A stretch of DNA of 64,000 bases from an uncultured Rhodospirillales bacterium (GTDB lineage Bacteria > Pseudomonadota > Alphaproteobacteria > CACIAM-22H2): assembly GCA_937926175.1 (NCBI GenBank), contig CALANV010000058.1:1-64000 (forward strand). The letters are read 5' to 3'. A model generated the notes under the pieces. That model did no database searches and was not told the DNA's origin. It saw only the letters and a program-made list of their open reading frames with translations. A program made the translations under genes and the position numbers. Of the stretch, positions 1-8,049 are shown piece by piece; position 1 is the first letter of the stretch; every line of letters starts with the position of its first letter.

Positions 1-57
1 CGCTGGCCAACCGGCATCCGCGCCGGCGCCGAGTTCGTCATGCCCACGATGAAGTAG
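1..57 (+). CDS. C-terminal tail of an unidentified CDS (partial)
   Basis: Frame 1 is open from the first base to a TAG at 55-57 and encodes 18 residues ending EFVMPTMK. The 5' part lies outside the window. Too little is present to name a family. It lies on the same strand as the methyltransferase locus that follows about 140 bases later. The reading frame is inferred only from openness and codon usage. Confidence 0.35.
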   Translation, partial: RWPTGIRAGAEFVMPTMK

Positions 58-195
58 ACGGCCATCGCATCGCGATTCGTGGCGCGGCCGGCCCGGCACA
101 CGGGCCGGCCGTCATTTTCTGATCGTGGCGCTGGAACGGTACGCATCCGTGTCAGGATGTCATCGTCTATCCAGCGTCGGGCAGGGCGCACGGCC

Positions 196-1075
196 ATGGT
201 TGCGGAAACGCCCGCAGATGTGTGGGCCGCCGGCGATGCGTACGAGCCGTATGTGGGGCGGTGGAGCCGGTCCGTCGCCCGCGCGTTCCCGCGCTGGCTG
301 GCGCTGCCGTCCGGCCTCGCGTGGCTCGACGTCGGGTGCGGCACCGGCGCGTTGAGCCGGACCATCCTCGACGACGGCGCGCCGCGATCGGTGCTCGCGG
401 TCGATTCCTCGGCCGGCTATCTCGACTACGCGCGGGCGCATGTGCGCGATCTGCGCCTGGCCTTCCGGATCGGCGATGCTGAGGCGCTGCCGCTGCCGGA
501 TCGCGCGGTCGATGCCGCCGTCTCGGACCTCGTCCTGAATTTCGTTGCGGATGCGGCGCGCGCGCTTTCGGAAATGCGGCGCGTCGTGCGGCCGGGCGGC
601 GCGGTGGCGCTGTATGTCTGGGACTATGCCGGCAGGATGCAGATGATGCGGCATTTCTGGAACGCCGCCATCGCCCTTGATCCCGCGGCCGAAACCCTGG
701 ACGAAGGACGCCGTTTTCCGATCTGCAATCCCGCGGCGCTTTCGGATCTGTTCCGGAGTGCCGATCTTGTCTTGTCTTGCCGCCATCGACGTCCGCACGA
801 TCGACGTGCTCTTGTCTTGTCTTGCCGCCATCGACGTCCGCACGATCGACGTGCCGACCGTCTTCCGCGATTTCGCGGATTACTGGACGCCGTTCCTCGG
901 CGGACAGGGGCCGGCGCCGGGTTATTGCATGAGTCTGTCGCCGGTGCGACGCGAGGCGTTCAGAGTCCACCTGCGCGATACGCTGCCGACGCAAAGCGAC
1001 GGCCGCATTGCCCTGATCGCCCGCGCCTTCGCAGTCCGGGCCATCGTGCCGGAATCACCGGAAGCAGAATCATAG
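196..1075 (+). pseudogene. SAM-dependent methyltransferase, frameshifted
   Basis: The first reading frame, from ATG 196, encodes a class I SAM-dependent methyltransferase: motif I LDVGCGTGAL near residue 50, an acidic VDSS after the next strand, and RVVRPGGAVALYVWDYAG in the post-motif region. The frame is right to about base 765 and then turns into Arg-rich nonsense. The expected C-terminal half (VPTVFRDFADYWTPFLGG, then a long helix region to the TAG at 1073-1075) continues in the +2 frame. The shift falls at a CTTGT pentanucleotide run at the edge of a 45-bp tandem duplication. The 45-bp duplication alone would keep frame, so the pentamer run is the likelier cause. Substrate unknown. It could be a real inactivation, a slippage-switchable gene or a sequencing error. 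Confidence 0.75.
765..854 (+). repeat. 45-bp perfect tandem duplication with internal CTTGT repeats
   Basis: Bases 765-809 are repeated exactly at 810-854. Each copy begins with about 2.8 units of CTTGT and continues through CGCCATCGACGTCCGCACGA. In the +2 frame each copy encodes LSCLAAIDVRTIDVL. Because 45 is a multiple of three the duplication preserves frame. The pentamer run inside each copy could change frame by gain or loss of one unit. Confidence 0.9.
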
Positions 1076-1113
1076 GACGCGCAGCCTGCGCTCGAATAAA
1101 AGCCCGAATCGAA

Positions 1114-1137
1114 ACGGGGCAGCCGAAGCTGCCCCGT
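1114..1137 (-). terminator. Rho-independent terminator of the cold-shock gene
   Basis: A perfect 10-bp stem (ACGGGGCAGC with GCTGCCCCGT) closes a tetraloop that reads TTCG on the minus strand, followed there by TTTCGATT. It lies 6 bases downstream of the minus-strand cold-shock stop codon and on the far side of the methyltransferase stop. The T-tract is broken, so it may be moderate in strength. Confidence 0.7.
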
Positions 1138-1142
1138 CGACG

Positions 1143-1349
1143 TCAGACGGCCTTGAGATTGGCCGCCGACATCTTTCCGTTCTTCGGATTGCGCATGACG
1201 TCGAAGCTCACGCGCTGACCTTCATTGAGCGTGCCCAGGCCCGCGCTCTCGACGTCCGAGATGTGCACGAAAACGTCCGAACCATTCTCGGGCTGAATGA
1301 AGCCGTAACCCTTGGTCGAGTTGAACCACTTGACTGTACCGATGGACAT
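1143..1349 (-). CDS. cspA: CspA-family cold-shock protein
   Basis: A 68-residue single cold-shock domain protein of standard family length. RNP1 (KGYGFI) and RNP2 (VFVHI) are intact, preceded by the GTVKWFN strand. The family binds single-stranded RNA/DNA and melts mRNA structure in the cytoplasm. The ATG is preceded by a strong ribosome site (TTGGAGGGA). A candidate promoter about 130 bases upstream would give a long leader, a common trait of cspA-type mRNAs, and a terminator follows. One of at least five cold-shock loci in the window. Confidence 0.95.
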   Translation of the reverse strand: MSIGTVKWFNSTKGYGFIQPENGSDVFVHISDVESAGLGTLNEGQRVSFDVMRNPKNGKMSAANLKAV

Positions 1350-1481
1350 ATAAGTCCCTCCAACGAATGAACGACCGCCACACCACCGGTGCGGCGGATC
1401 AAGCTGCGGTCTGGAGGGAACCGGGTCGGGACTTGAAGGAACCGATAAACCGAGGCCGACCCAAATCGAGCTGACCTATGG

Positions 1482-1510
1482 AAAATAGGGGTTCCGGCGC
1501 CGCTTTACAA
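1482..1510 (-). promoter_or_regulatory. Candidate promoter of the cold-shock gene
   Basis: On the minus strand TTGTAA (1510-1505) and TATTTT (1487-1482) are separated by exactly 17 bases. Transcription would begin about 125 bases before the start codon. The -35 is flanked by an inverted repeat (CCGGCGCCGC at 1494-1503 and GCGGCGCCGG at 1521-1530). Assigned by eye only. The rest of 1350-1659 holds no gene. Confidence 0.45.
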
Positions 1511-1659
1511 GGACGAATCGGCGGCGCCGGTTGACAGCGCCCGGCGGCCACAGGAAAACAACCCGTAATACCCGACCACCGCCTGACACCCTTCGGCTGC
1601 GCCGGTCGGCCGGCCGGACATGCAGCTTCTCTCGCCGATCCGAACGTGAACGCCATTCC

Positions 1660-2337
1660 ATGAGCGCGCGAAGAAAGAAGAAGATCGCCCCGTCGCCGCA
1701 GGCCTCGCGGACGAACGATCCCGAAAAGACGAAACAGGACATCCTCGCCGTCGCGACCGTCGAATTCGCGGAGAAGGGGCTGAGCGGCGCGCGCATCGAC
1801 GAGATCGCCGCGCGGACGAAGACGAGCAAGCGGATGATCTACTACTATTTCGGCGGCAAGGAGGCGCTTTACATATCGGTTCTGGAAGAAGCCTACCGGC
1901 GCATCCGGCGCATCGAAGGTGAGCTGGAGCTCGATCATCTCCCGCCCGAGGAGGCGCTGCGCAAGCTCGTCGGCTTCACGTTCGACTACGAGAACGCCCA
2001 TCCGGAATTCATCCGGCTGGTCATGAACGAGAACATACACAACGGCAAGTATCTCGCCCGGTCGAAGGTCATTCAGGAGCTGAACGTCCCGGCCATCGAG
2101 GCGGTGCGGCGCGTGCTCGAGCGCGGCAAGAAGGAAGGCATCTTCCGGCGCGACGTCGATCCCATCGATCTGCACATGACGATCAGCGCGCTGTGCTTCT
2201 TCAACGTGTCGAACCGGGCGACCTTCTCGACGATCTTCAAGATCGACATGGCATCGCCCAAGGCGCTGGCGGCGCGGCGCGCCCGCATCATCGAGACGAT
2301 CCTTGCATCCGTGCGGCGCACGAACGACCGACAGTAA
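1660..2337 (+). CDS. TetR/AcrR-family transcriptional regulator
   Basis: 225 residues from ATG 1660. A basic N-terminus (ARRKKK) is followed by a TetR helix-turn-helix at about residues 25-70 (ILAVATVEFAEKGLSGARID, then TSKRMIYYYFGGKEALYISV). The C-terminal ligand domain (about 90-215) contains FEYENAHPEF-like and IDLHMTISALCFFN segments. It lies directly upstream of, and in the same direction as, the dctPQM-dehydrogenase cluster. A perfect palindrome in the gap between them is its likely operator. By context it probably senses quinate, shikimate or a related hydroaromatic acid; that ligand is inference. Confidence 0.9.
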   Translation: MSARRKKKIAPSPQASRTNDPEKTKQDILAVATVEFAEKGLSGARIDEIAARTKTSKRMIYYYFGGKEALYISVLEEAYRRIRRIEGELELDHLPPEEALRKLVGFTFDYENAHPEFIRLVMNENIHNGKYLARSKVIQELNVPAIEAVRRVLERGKKEGIFRRDVDPIDLHMTISALCFFNVSNRATFSTIFKIDMASPKALAARRARIIETILASVRRTNDRQ

Positions 2338-2373
2338 CCGACAGTAGTCAGGGATGTGCCGCCCGGCGGTTGC

Positions 2374-2400
2374 TTGACTGTACGAACCGGTTCGTACATT
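2374..2400 (+). promoter_or_regulatory. Promoter with 20-bp palindromic operator before dctP
   Basis: A -35-like TTGACT (2374-2379) leads straight into a perfect 20-bp palindrome at 2379-2398, TGTACGAACCGGTTCGTACA. It fills the spacer and reaches the -10 zone (TACATT, 2395-2400). The layout fits a repressor blocking RNA polymerase, and the TetR-family gene ends about 40 bases upstream. The transcript would start shortly before dctP. Confidence 0.75.
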
Positions 2401-2445
2401 TTGGCCGGATAACGGCGACCAAAGGCACGCAAAAGGGAGGAAAGC

Positions 2446-3522
2446 ATGAGCTGGACATCACCGACCTCGTCATGGCCGTTCCGCCGCCGGAAAGAACGCC
2501 ACAGCGCGGCGCGACTGGCGCTCGGCGCCGCCTGCGCGGCCGCATTGCTGGTGGCGGCCGGCACGGCGCAGGCCCAGACGATCAAGTTCGCCCATGTCGA
2601 CCCCGCCGACTGGACGACGTCCAAGAAGGGGGCTGCCGCCAAGGTCTTCAAGGACCTCGTCGAGGCGGAGTCCGGCGGGCAGCTCAAGGTCGAGGTCTAT
2701 CCGGCGGGCCAGATCGGCGGCGAGACGGAGCTGGTGGCGCAGGCGCAGGCCGGCGCGATCCAGGTCGTGATGGTGTCCGGCGTCTTCGGGAACTACTGCA
2801 AGGAAGCCGCGGTTCTCGACATGCCGTTCCTGTTCCCCTCCGCGGCCGTCGCGTGGAAGACGCTGGACGGCACGTTCGGCGAGAAGCTCGCCGAGCACTG
2901 CCTGAAGAAGACGGGCCTGCGGACCCTCGCCTACGGCGAGACCGGCTTCCGCAACTTCACGAACTCGGTCCGCGAGATCAGGAGTCCGGCCGACATGAAG
3001 GGGCTCAAGCTGCGCGTCCAGCAGCTGCCGCTCTATGTCGAGATGGTGAAGGGCCTCGGCGGCATCCCGACGCCGGTCGCATGGCCCGAGACGCCGGGCG
3101 CGCTGCGCACCAAGGTGGTCGACGGCCAGGAGAATCCGGTCAGCGTCATCCTCGGCAACAAGTTCTACGAGTTCCAGACCTACCTGACGCTCGATCAGCA
3201 CGTCTACGGCACCGACTTCCTGCTCGTGAACGAGCAGTTCTATCAGGGGCTGGACGCCGAGAACCGCGCGCTCCTCAAGCGCAACGCCATCGTCGCGGCC
3301 AATGCCGGGCGGTCGATCCAGCAGATCAACTCGGCCGCCGGCGTCGCCGAGCTCGCGAGCAAGGGCATGAAGATCTACAAGCCGACCGCGGCGGAGCTCG
3401 AGCAGTTCCGCGCCGCCGCGCAGCCGCCCGTGCTTGCCTGGCTCAAGCAGCAGGTCGAGCCCGGCTGGATCGAGAACGTCCAGGCTGCGGTCGCCGACGC
3501 GCAGAAGGCGCTGGCCGACTGA
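2446..3522 (+). CDS. dctP: TRAP transporter periplasmic substrate-binding protein DctP
   Basis: 358 residues starting at an ATG preceded by GGGAGGA. A long Sec signal peptide (hydrophobic about 22-40) ends at AQA before QTIKFAHVDP. The mature part has the DctP-type fold: PAGQIGGETELVAQAQAGAI near residue 90, the LKLRVQ segment holding the conserved substrate-binding Arg, then GGIPTPVAWPE and a NPVSVI stretch. It captures an organic acid in the periplasm and hands it to the DctQM membrane pair downstream. The dehydrogenase at the end of the operon suggests quinate or shikimate as substrate (inference). Confidence 0.93.
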   Translation: MSWTSPTSSWPFRRRKERHSAARLALGAACAAALLVAAGTAQAQTIKFAHVDPADWTTSKKGAAAKVFKDLVEAESGGQLKVEVYPAGQIGGETELVAQAQAGAIQVVMVSGVFGNYCKEAAVLDMPFLFPSAAVAWKTLDGTFGEKLAEHCLKKTGLRTLAYGETGFRNFTNSVREIRSPADMKGLKLRVQQLPLYVEMVKGLGGIPTPVAWPETPGALRTKVVDGQENPVSVILGNKFYEFQTYLTLDQHVYGTDFLLVNEQFYQGLDAENRALLKRNAIVAANAGRSIQQINSAAGVAELASKGMKIYKPTAAELEQFRAAAQPPVLAWLKQQVEPGWIENVQAAVADAQKALAD

Positions 3523-3584
3523 TCCACGCGTGGGCCGGGCGCGCCCAGGCGGCGCCCGGCCCGCGTCCCCGGGCTTCGACGCAA

Positions 3585-4067
3585 ATGCCGACGTTCTGGC
3601 GACTCTACGACGGCGCGACCACCGGCCTGCTCGCGCTCACGGGCGTCGGCATGTTCGCGGTCATCATCGTGAACGCCGTGCTCCGGTACTTCTTCGCAAC
3701 CCCGCTCGTCTGGGCCGAGGAGATCGCGCGCTACTGCATGATCTGGGGCACGCTGCTCGGCGTCGCACTCGGCTACCGGGCCGGCGCTCACGTCGCCATC
3801 ACGCTGCTGACCGACGCCGTGCCGCGCGGGGTCCTGACCGCGTTCAGGCTCGTGTGTCACGTCCTCGTCCTGCTCGTCGCCGCGCTGCTGTGGCGTTCGG
3901 GCGGCGCGCTCGCGAGCCTTCTGGGCATGATCGAGGCGCCCAGCAGCGGCATCGGGATGATCTGGATCTACGCCGCGATCCCGGCCGGCGCCGCGCTGCT
4001 CGCGATCGAGGCGTTGCGGCATCTCGTCGCCGATATCGGCGGCCTCGTGCGGCGGGTGGCGCCATGA
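3585..4067 (+). CDS. dctQ: TRAP transporter small permease DctQ
   Basis: 160 residues from ATG 3585, with four predicted membrane segments (about 12-32, 45-62, 83-105, 125-148), the normal layout for the small TRAP subunit. The family signature VWAEEIARYCMIWGTLLG lies after the first helix. The stop overlaps the dctM start (ATGA at 4064-4067), so the two are translationally coupled. It joins DctM to form the sodium-driven permease in the inner membrane. Confidence 0.9.
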   Translation: MPTFWRLYDGATTGLLALTGVGMFAVIIVNAVLRYFFATPLVWAEEIARYCMIWGTLLGVALGYRAGAHVAITLLTDAVPRGVLTAFRLVCHVLVLLVAALLWRSGGALASLLGMIEAPSSGIGMIWIYAAIPAGAALLAIEALRHLVADIGGLVRRVAP

Positions 4068-5341
4068 GCGGCCTGACCGTCGGCCTCTTGGTCGGCGTCC
4101 TTCTCATCGGGCTGCCGATCTCGTTCGCGATCGTCCTCGTCTGCGGGGTTTCGATCCTCGAACGCGGGCTTCCCGACATGCTGCTGGCGCAGCGGCTCTT
4201 CACCGGACTCGATTCGTTTCCGATCATGGCCGTGCCGCTGTTCATCCTCGCGGGCGAGCTGATGAACGAAAGCGGCATCACCGACCGCATCATCCGCCTG
4301 GCCGACGCCTTCGTCGGGCACGTGCGCACGGGCCTGTGCCAGGTCAGCATCCTCTCCTCGGTGATCTTCGCGGGCATCTCGGGCTCCGCCGTCGCCGATG
4401 CCTCGGCGCTCGGCCGCATCTTCATCCCGACCATGGAACGCGAGGGCTACGGGCGCGACTTCGCGGCGGCCCTGATCGCGGCCGCCGCCGTCATCGGCCC
4501 GATCATCCCGCCGAGCATTCCGATGATCGTCTTCGCGCTGATCGTCCAGGAATCGGTGGCGGCACTGTTCCTGGCGGGCGTCGTGCCTGGCATTCTTCTC
4601 GGCGTGGCCCTCGCCGTCGTCGCGTACTACACCGTCCGCAAGTCGAGCCCGACGCCCAAGCCGCGCGCGCGTCTCGCCGACATCCTGGCGGCGCTCAAGG
4701 CCGGGATCATCCCGATCCTGATGCCGGTGATCATCCTGGTGACGATCCTGGGCGGCGTGGTGACGCCGACCGAGGCGGCTGCGGTCGCCGTCCTTTATGC
4801 GCTCGTCGTCGGCCTGTTCGTGCTGCGCACCCTCTCGCTTTCGGTGCTGGTGCGGGTGTTCGCGAGCAGCATGCTGCTGTCGTCGGTTATCCTTTTCATC
4901 ATGGCGTCCGCCAACGTGGTGAACTGGCTGCTCACGACCGACCAGGTGCCGCAGCGCTTCGCCGACTTCATCGTCGGCGAGGTGGCGGACCCGTGGCTCT
5001 ATCTGCTCCTCGTCAACATCCTGCTTCTGATCGTCGGCTGCCTCGTCGAGGGGCTGGCGGCGATGGTCGTGCTGGTGCCGATCCTGGCGCCGATCGCGAC
5101 GCAGCTCGGCATCGATCCGGTCCATTTCGCCACGGTCGTCGTGCTCAACCTCATGATCGGCCTGATCACGCCGCCGATGGGCCTCTGCCTGTTCGTCGTC
5201 GACGGCATCGCCCGCGTCGGACTGCCGGCGATCATGCGGCAGATCTGGCCGCTGCTCGTGGCGGAACTCGTCGTGCTGGCGCTGGTCACGATGGTGCCGG
5301 AGCTCTCGACGCTCCTGCCGCGGCTTGCGGGATATGGCTGA
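4064..5341 (+). CDS. dctM: TRAP transporter large permease DctM
   Basis: 425 residues, the standard length of DctM, with about a dozen hydrophobic segments. Typical elements are FPIMAVPLFILAGELMNESG near residue 50, IFAGISGSAVADASALG near 105, GPIIPPSIPMI near 145 and LITPPMGLCLFVV near the end. It forms the transport channel with DctQ. The start codon overlaps the dctQ stop and the end overlaps the start of the dehydrogenase gene, marking one operon. Confidence 0.95.
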   Translation: MSGLTVGLLVGVLLIGLPISFAIVLVCGVSILERGLPDMLLAQRLFTGLDSFPIMAVPLFILAGELMNESGITDRIIRLADAFVGHVRTGLCQVSILSSVIFAGISGSAVADASALGRIFIPTMEREGYGRDFAAALIAAAAVIGPIIPPSIPMIVFALIVQESVAALFLAGVVPGILLGVALAVVAYYTVRKSSPTPKPRARLADILAALKAGIIPILMPVIILVTILGGVVTPTEAAAVAVLYALVVGLFVLRTLSLSVLVRVFASSMLLSSVILFIMASANVVNWLLTTDQVPQRFADFIVGEVADPWLYLLLVNILLLIVGCLVEGLAAMVVLVPILAPIATQLGIDPVHFATVVVLNLMIGLITPPMGLCLFVVDGIARVGLPAIMRQIWPLLVAELVVLALVTMVPELSTLLPRLAGYG

Positions 5342-6206
5342 CGTCATGCGCACGCGGCGGCTCGTCGGCCTGATCGGGGCCAACATCCAGCGCTCGCTTT
5401 CGCCGGCGCTTCACGAGGACGCGTTCGCCGCGGCCGGGATGATCGGCCATTACCATCTGATGGATCTGAACGTGCTGGGTCCGCGCGCCGATCTCGCGAC
5501 GCTCATCGCCGCCGTCCGCGTCACCGGCTTCGCCGGCGTGAACGTCACGCATCCGTGCAAGGAGGCCGTGATCCCGCTGCTTGACGAGATCGCCCCCGAT
5601 GCCCAGGCGGTGGGTGCGGTCAACACCGTCGTGATCGACGTGCAGGGACGCACGCGCGGCCACAACACCGACTCGATCGGCTGGCGCCGCGCCTTCGAGG
5701 AGACGTTCGGCCGCGAGGCCGCCGAGGGACGCCGCGCGGTGGTCGTCGGCGCGGGTGGCGCCGGCCGCGCCGTCGCCTGCGCGCTTCTCGACCTCGGGGT
5801 CAGCGCGCTCGACATCTACGACAAGGATGCCGCGCGCGCGAAGAACCTCGCCGCGGCGCTCGCCGCGCGCGTCGGCCCGCAGCGCTGCCGCGCGGCCGAC
5901 GATCTCGCCGACGCGGTTGCCGCCGCGGATGGCGTCGTCAACGCCACGCCGATCGGCATGTACAGCTATCCCGGCATGGCAATTCCGCTCGAGCTGCTTC
6001 GCCCGGCGCTGTGGGTGGCGGACGTCGTCTACACGCCGCTCGAGACGCCGCTCATCGCGGCGGCGCGGCGGCTGGGGTGCCGCGTCATGACCGGCGGCGG
6101 CATGTGCGTCCATCAGGCGGCGGAGGCGTTCCACCTCTTCACCGGCATTCGCCCGGACGTCGCGCGCATGCACCGGCTGTTCGCGACGCTGTGCGCGTCG
6201 TCCTGA
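5334..6206 (+). CDS. Quinate/shikimate dehydrogenase, QsuD-type AroE family
   Basis: 290 residues from ATG 5334, which overlaps the dctM stop (ATG 5346 and TTG 5325 are alternatives). AroE motifs in order: SLSP (21-24) for substrate carboxylate, NVTHPCK with catalytic Lys76, GAVNTVV, NTD with catalytic Asp113, GAGGAG dinucleotide loop at about 139, VNATPIGM, and a C-terminal MCVHQAAEAFHLFTG. The sequence LSPALHEDAF and the VVYTPLETPLI/RPDVARM ending resemble the catabolic NAD-linked QsuD enzymes more than biosynthetic AroE. It would oxidise imported quinate or shikimate in the cytoplasm. No dehydroquinase or dehydroshikimate dehydratase lies nearby. Confidence 0.88.
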   Translation: MADVMRTRRLVGLIGANIQRSLSPALHEDAFAAAGMIGHYHLMDLNVLGPRADLATLIAAVRVTGFAGVNVTHPCKEAVIPLLDEIAPDAQAVGAVNTVVIDVQGRTRGHNTDSIGWRRAFEETFGREAAEGRRAVVVGAGGAGRAVACALLDLGVSALDIYDKDAARAKNLAAALAARVGPQRCRAADDLADAVAAADGVVNATPIGMYSYPGMAIPLELLRPALWVADVVYTPLETPLIAAARRLGCRVMTGGGMCVHQAAEAFHLFTGIRPDVARMHRLFATLCASS

Positions 6207-6255
6207 GCCGGGCGGTACGGGCAGCCGGCCGCATGTGCGCAAGGCGCGGCGCCGG

Positions 6256-6981
6256 TCAGAAGCGCACGCCGATCTTGGCCTGCACCGAAATTTCCCGGAT
6301 CACCTGATCGATGTTGAAGAGGCGGCCGTCGATCAGGAAGTAGCGCGCCACGCCACCGACGTAGAACCCGCGCGTGATGTCGTAGTCGAAGCCGAACATG
6401 ACCTGCGCCGAAGGGGCGAACGCATCCTCGTCGGCCTCGACGGCCGCCGCGGCGTCGAAGCCCAGGACGGTCGTGGCCGCCTGCGCGTCGATGCTGCCTT
6501 CGAGCCACGATGTGCCGAGTCCGATGCCTGCAAAGGGATGCACGTCGCCCGTGTTCCGCCGCCATATCACGTTGAGGAAGACCGATTCGATCTTGAGGTC
6601 GTAGTCCGTGGCGAGCGTGACGCTCTGGCCGAGGCCGCTGACGTTGAGCGTCAGGTCCCCGTCGGTATCGGCCCGCAGGTACTCCAGGCCGATCGACAGG
6701 TTGTCCGTCAGGACACGGTCGAACCAGATGGCTGCCGAGCCGATGGGCCCGGCGCCGCCCAACGCGGAGTCCGACTGCACCTCGAGATCGAAGCGGCCGA
6801 GCCGTTCGTCGAAGGAGAGATCGTCATCGCTGTAGGCGTAGCCGAATCCCGCCTCGATGCGGATATCCGCGGCCGCAGCCGGACGATCGGCCATCGCAAC
6901 GAAAACGAACAGGGCAATACATCCGAGAGCCGGCGCCAGGGTGCAGCGCCGACGCGGCGATCCGGATGCATCGCCCAGCAT
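6256..6981 (-). CDS. Outer-membrane beta-barrel protein
   Basis: 241 residues. An N-terminal signal peptide (hydrophobic about 17-33, ending AAAADIR) is followed by alternating amphipathic strands, for example FGYAYSDDDLSF, LSIGLEYLRADTDGDLTL, VFLNVIWRRN and HPFAGIGLGTSW. It ends in Phe (KIGVRF), the usual C-terminal signature of outer-membrane barrels. It resembles small OmpW/Msp4-like 8-strand porins. Function not assignable. It is convergent with the dehydrogenase gene, 50 bases away. Confidence 0.82.
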   Translation of the reverse strand: MLGDASGSPRRRCTLAPALGCIALFVFVAMADRPAAAADIRIEAGFGYAYSDDDLSFDERLGRFDLEVQSDSALGGAGPIGSAAIWFDRVLTDNLSIGLEYLRADTDGDLTLNVSGLGQSVTLATDYDLKIESVFLNVIWRRNTGDVHPFAGIGLGTSWLEGSIDAQAATTVLGFDAAAAVEADEDAFAPSAQVMFGFDYDITRGFYVGGVARYFLIDGRLFNIDQVIREISVQAKIGVRF

Positions 6982-7142
6982 CTGTCGTGACCGTTCCGAT
7001 CGGTGGACGGGCGTCCAGTGAACGTCGGGTCCGGTAGCCTGTTCCGAATAAGCGCGGCCCGTCGGCGCGGCCGGCGCCGTCGTTCCGGTCGAACCCGTCT
7101 GGGCACCGGCATCCGTCCGGTTAGAATGGGCGAAGCCCTCGC

Positions 7143-7697
7143 ATGGGGCTTCGCCGTATCAGGGTGCTGTTCCGGGACTGGCGCGTGCGCGAGGAGATCG
7201 ACGAAATCCGTCATCGGCACGATCGGGAACTGCGGTTCCTGTGCGATGCGATGCTGGTGCAGCTCGGGCACTGGCTGCGCGCGGCGGGGTACGACACCCT
7301 CATCGCCGCGCAGCGCACCGCCGACCGTGCGCTGGTCGCCCGCGCGATCATCGACGATCGCGTGCTGCTGACGCGCGACCGCAAGCTTTGCGAGATTCGC
7401 GATGCCGGACGGCATACGGTCCTGCTTCGCAGCCAACGGATCGACGAGCTGGTGGCGGACATCACGCCGCGGCTCGGCATCGACTGGCTGGCAAGGCCGT
7501 TCTCGCGCTGTCTCGTGTGCAACACCGAGCTGCGTCCGGCGCCGCCGCTCGCGCGCAGCCGCCTGCCGCCGGCCGTGCTCGAGACGGTCAGCGAAATCAA
7601 CCACTGCCGCCAATGCGACAAGCTGTATTGGGCCGGCGGTCACGTGCGCCGGATGATGCAACGTCTCGCCCGCTGGCAGGCCGGCGATTTCACGTGA
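7143..7697 (+). CDS. Mut7-C RNase domain protein
   Basis: 184 residues. The core RFLCDAMLVQLGHWLRAAGYDT (about 29-50) with DRVLLTRDRKL is the Mut7-C/DUF82 PIN-fold signature; Asp35 and the TRD Asp are probable metal ligands. The C-terminal part carries a zinc-ribbon pattern, CLVCNTEL and later CRQCDKLYW. The family is predicted to be an RNase, with cellular targets unknown. There is no clear ribosome site at ATG 7143, and family members usually begin just before the RFLCDAML strand, so a downstream GTG is possible. Confidence 0.85.
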   Translation: MGLRRIRVLFRDWRVREEIDEIRHRHDRELRFLCDAMLVQLGHWLRAAGYDTLIAAQRTADRALVARAIIDDRVLLTRDRKLCEIRDAGRHTVLLRSQRIDELVADITPRLGIDWLARPFSRCLVCNTELRPAPPLARSRLPPAVLETVSEINHCRQCDKLYWAGGHVRRMMQRLARWQAGDFT

Positions 7698-8049
7698 GGT
7701 TGCTTGAGGCCCGACGTCCCGGACCTATCGCGGCCTTGGTCCGGGCGAGGCGGTGCCCGGTTGTTGACGCCGGAGGCTACCCCCGCAGTCCGGCCGCGGG
7801 GCCTTCCGATATCCCGCGGACCTTGTGGCGGCTGGCTCGGTGCTGCAGGCTCACTCGCCGCGATCTCTTCGGACTCTCCATCCGGATGAGTGCACCGTCA
7901 ATCGTGTGGCGGAATGGCGCAAACCGCCGGCCGCCGGAATGCGCCGGCGCACACGACCGATGGGCAACTTCCCGCGTCGCGCCATCTCCCTAGAATTGCG
8001 CGTGGGATCGCCACCGGCGCGGCAGGCGATCGGAAACCAAAGCGACCGG
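7698..8049. other. Gap of 352 bases without a recognised gene
   Basis: No open frame here resembles a known protein and I see no clear hairpin with a T-tract. It presumably carries the promoter of the cytidylyltransferase gene that follows. Confidence 0.4.

Noticed and set aside
1399..2175. Long minus-strand frame of 258 codons
   Set aside because: Entirely antisense to the TetR-family gene, with no protein signature; a high-GC shadow frame.
2193..3584. Long open frame upstream of dctQ, continuous with it
   Set aside because: It overlaps dctP in another frame and is Arg/Gly-rich nonsense until ATG 3585, where DctQ begins.
3968..5386. 472-codon minus-strand frame opposite dctM
   Set aside because: Composition is His/Arg/Asp-rich nonsense typical of the antisense of membrane proteins.
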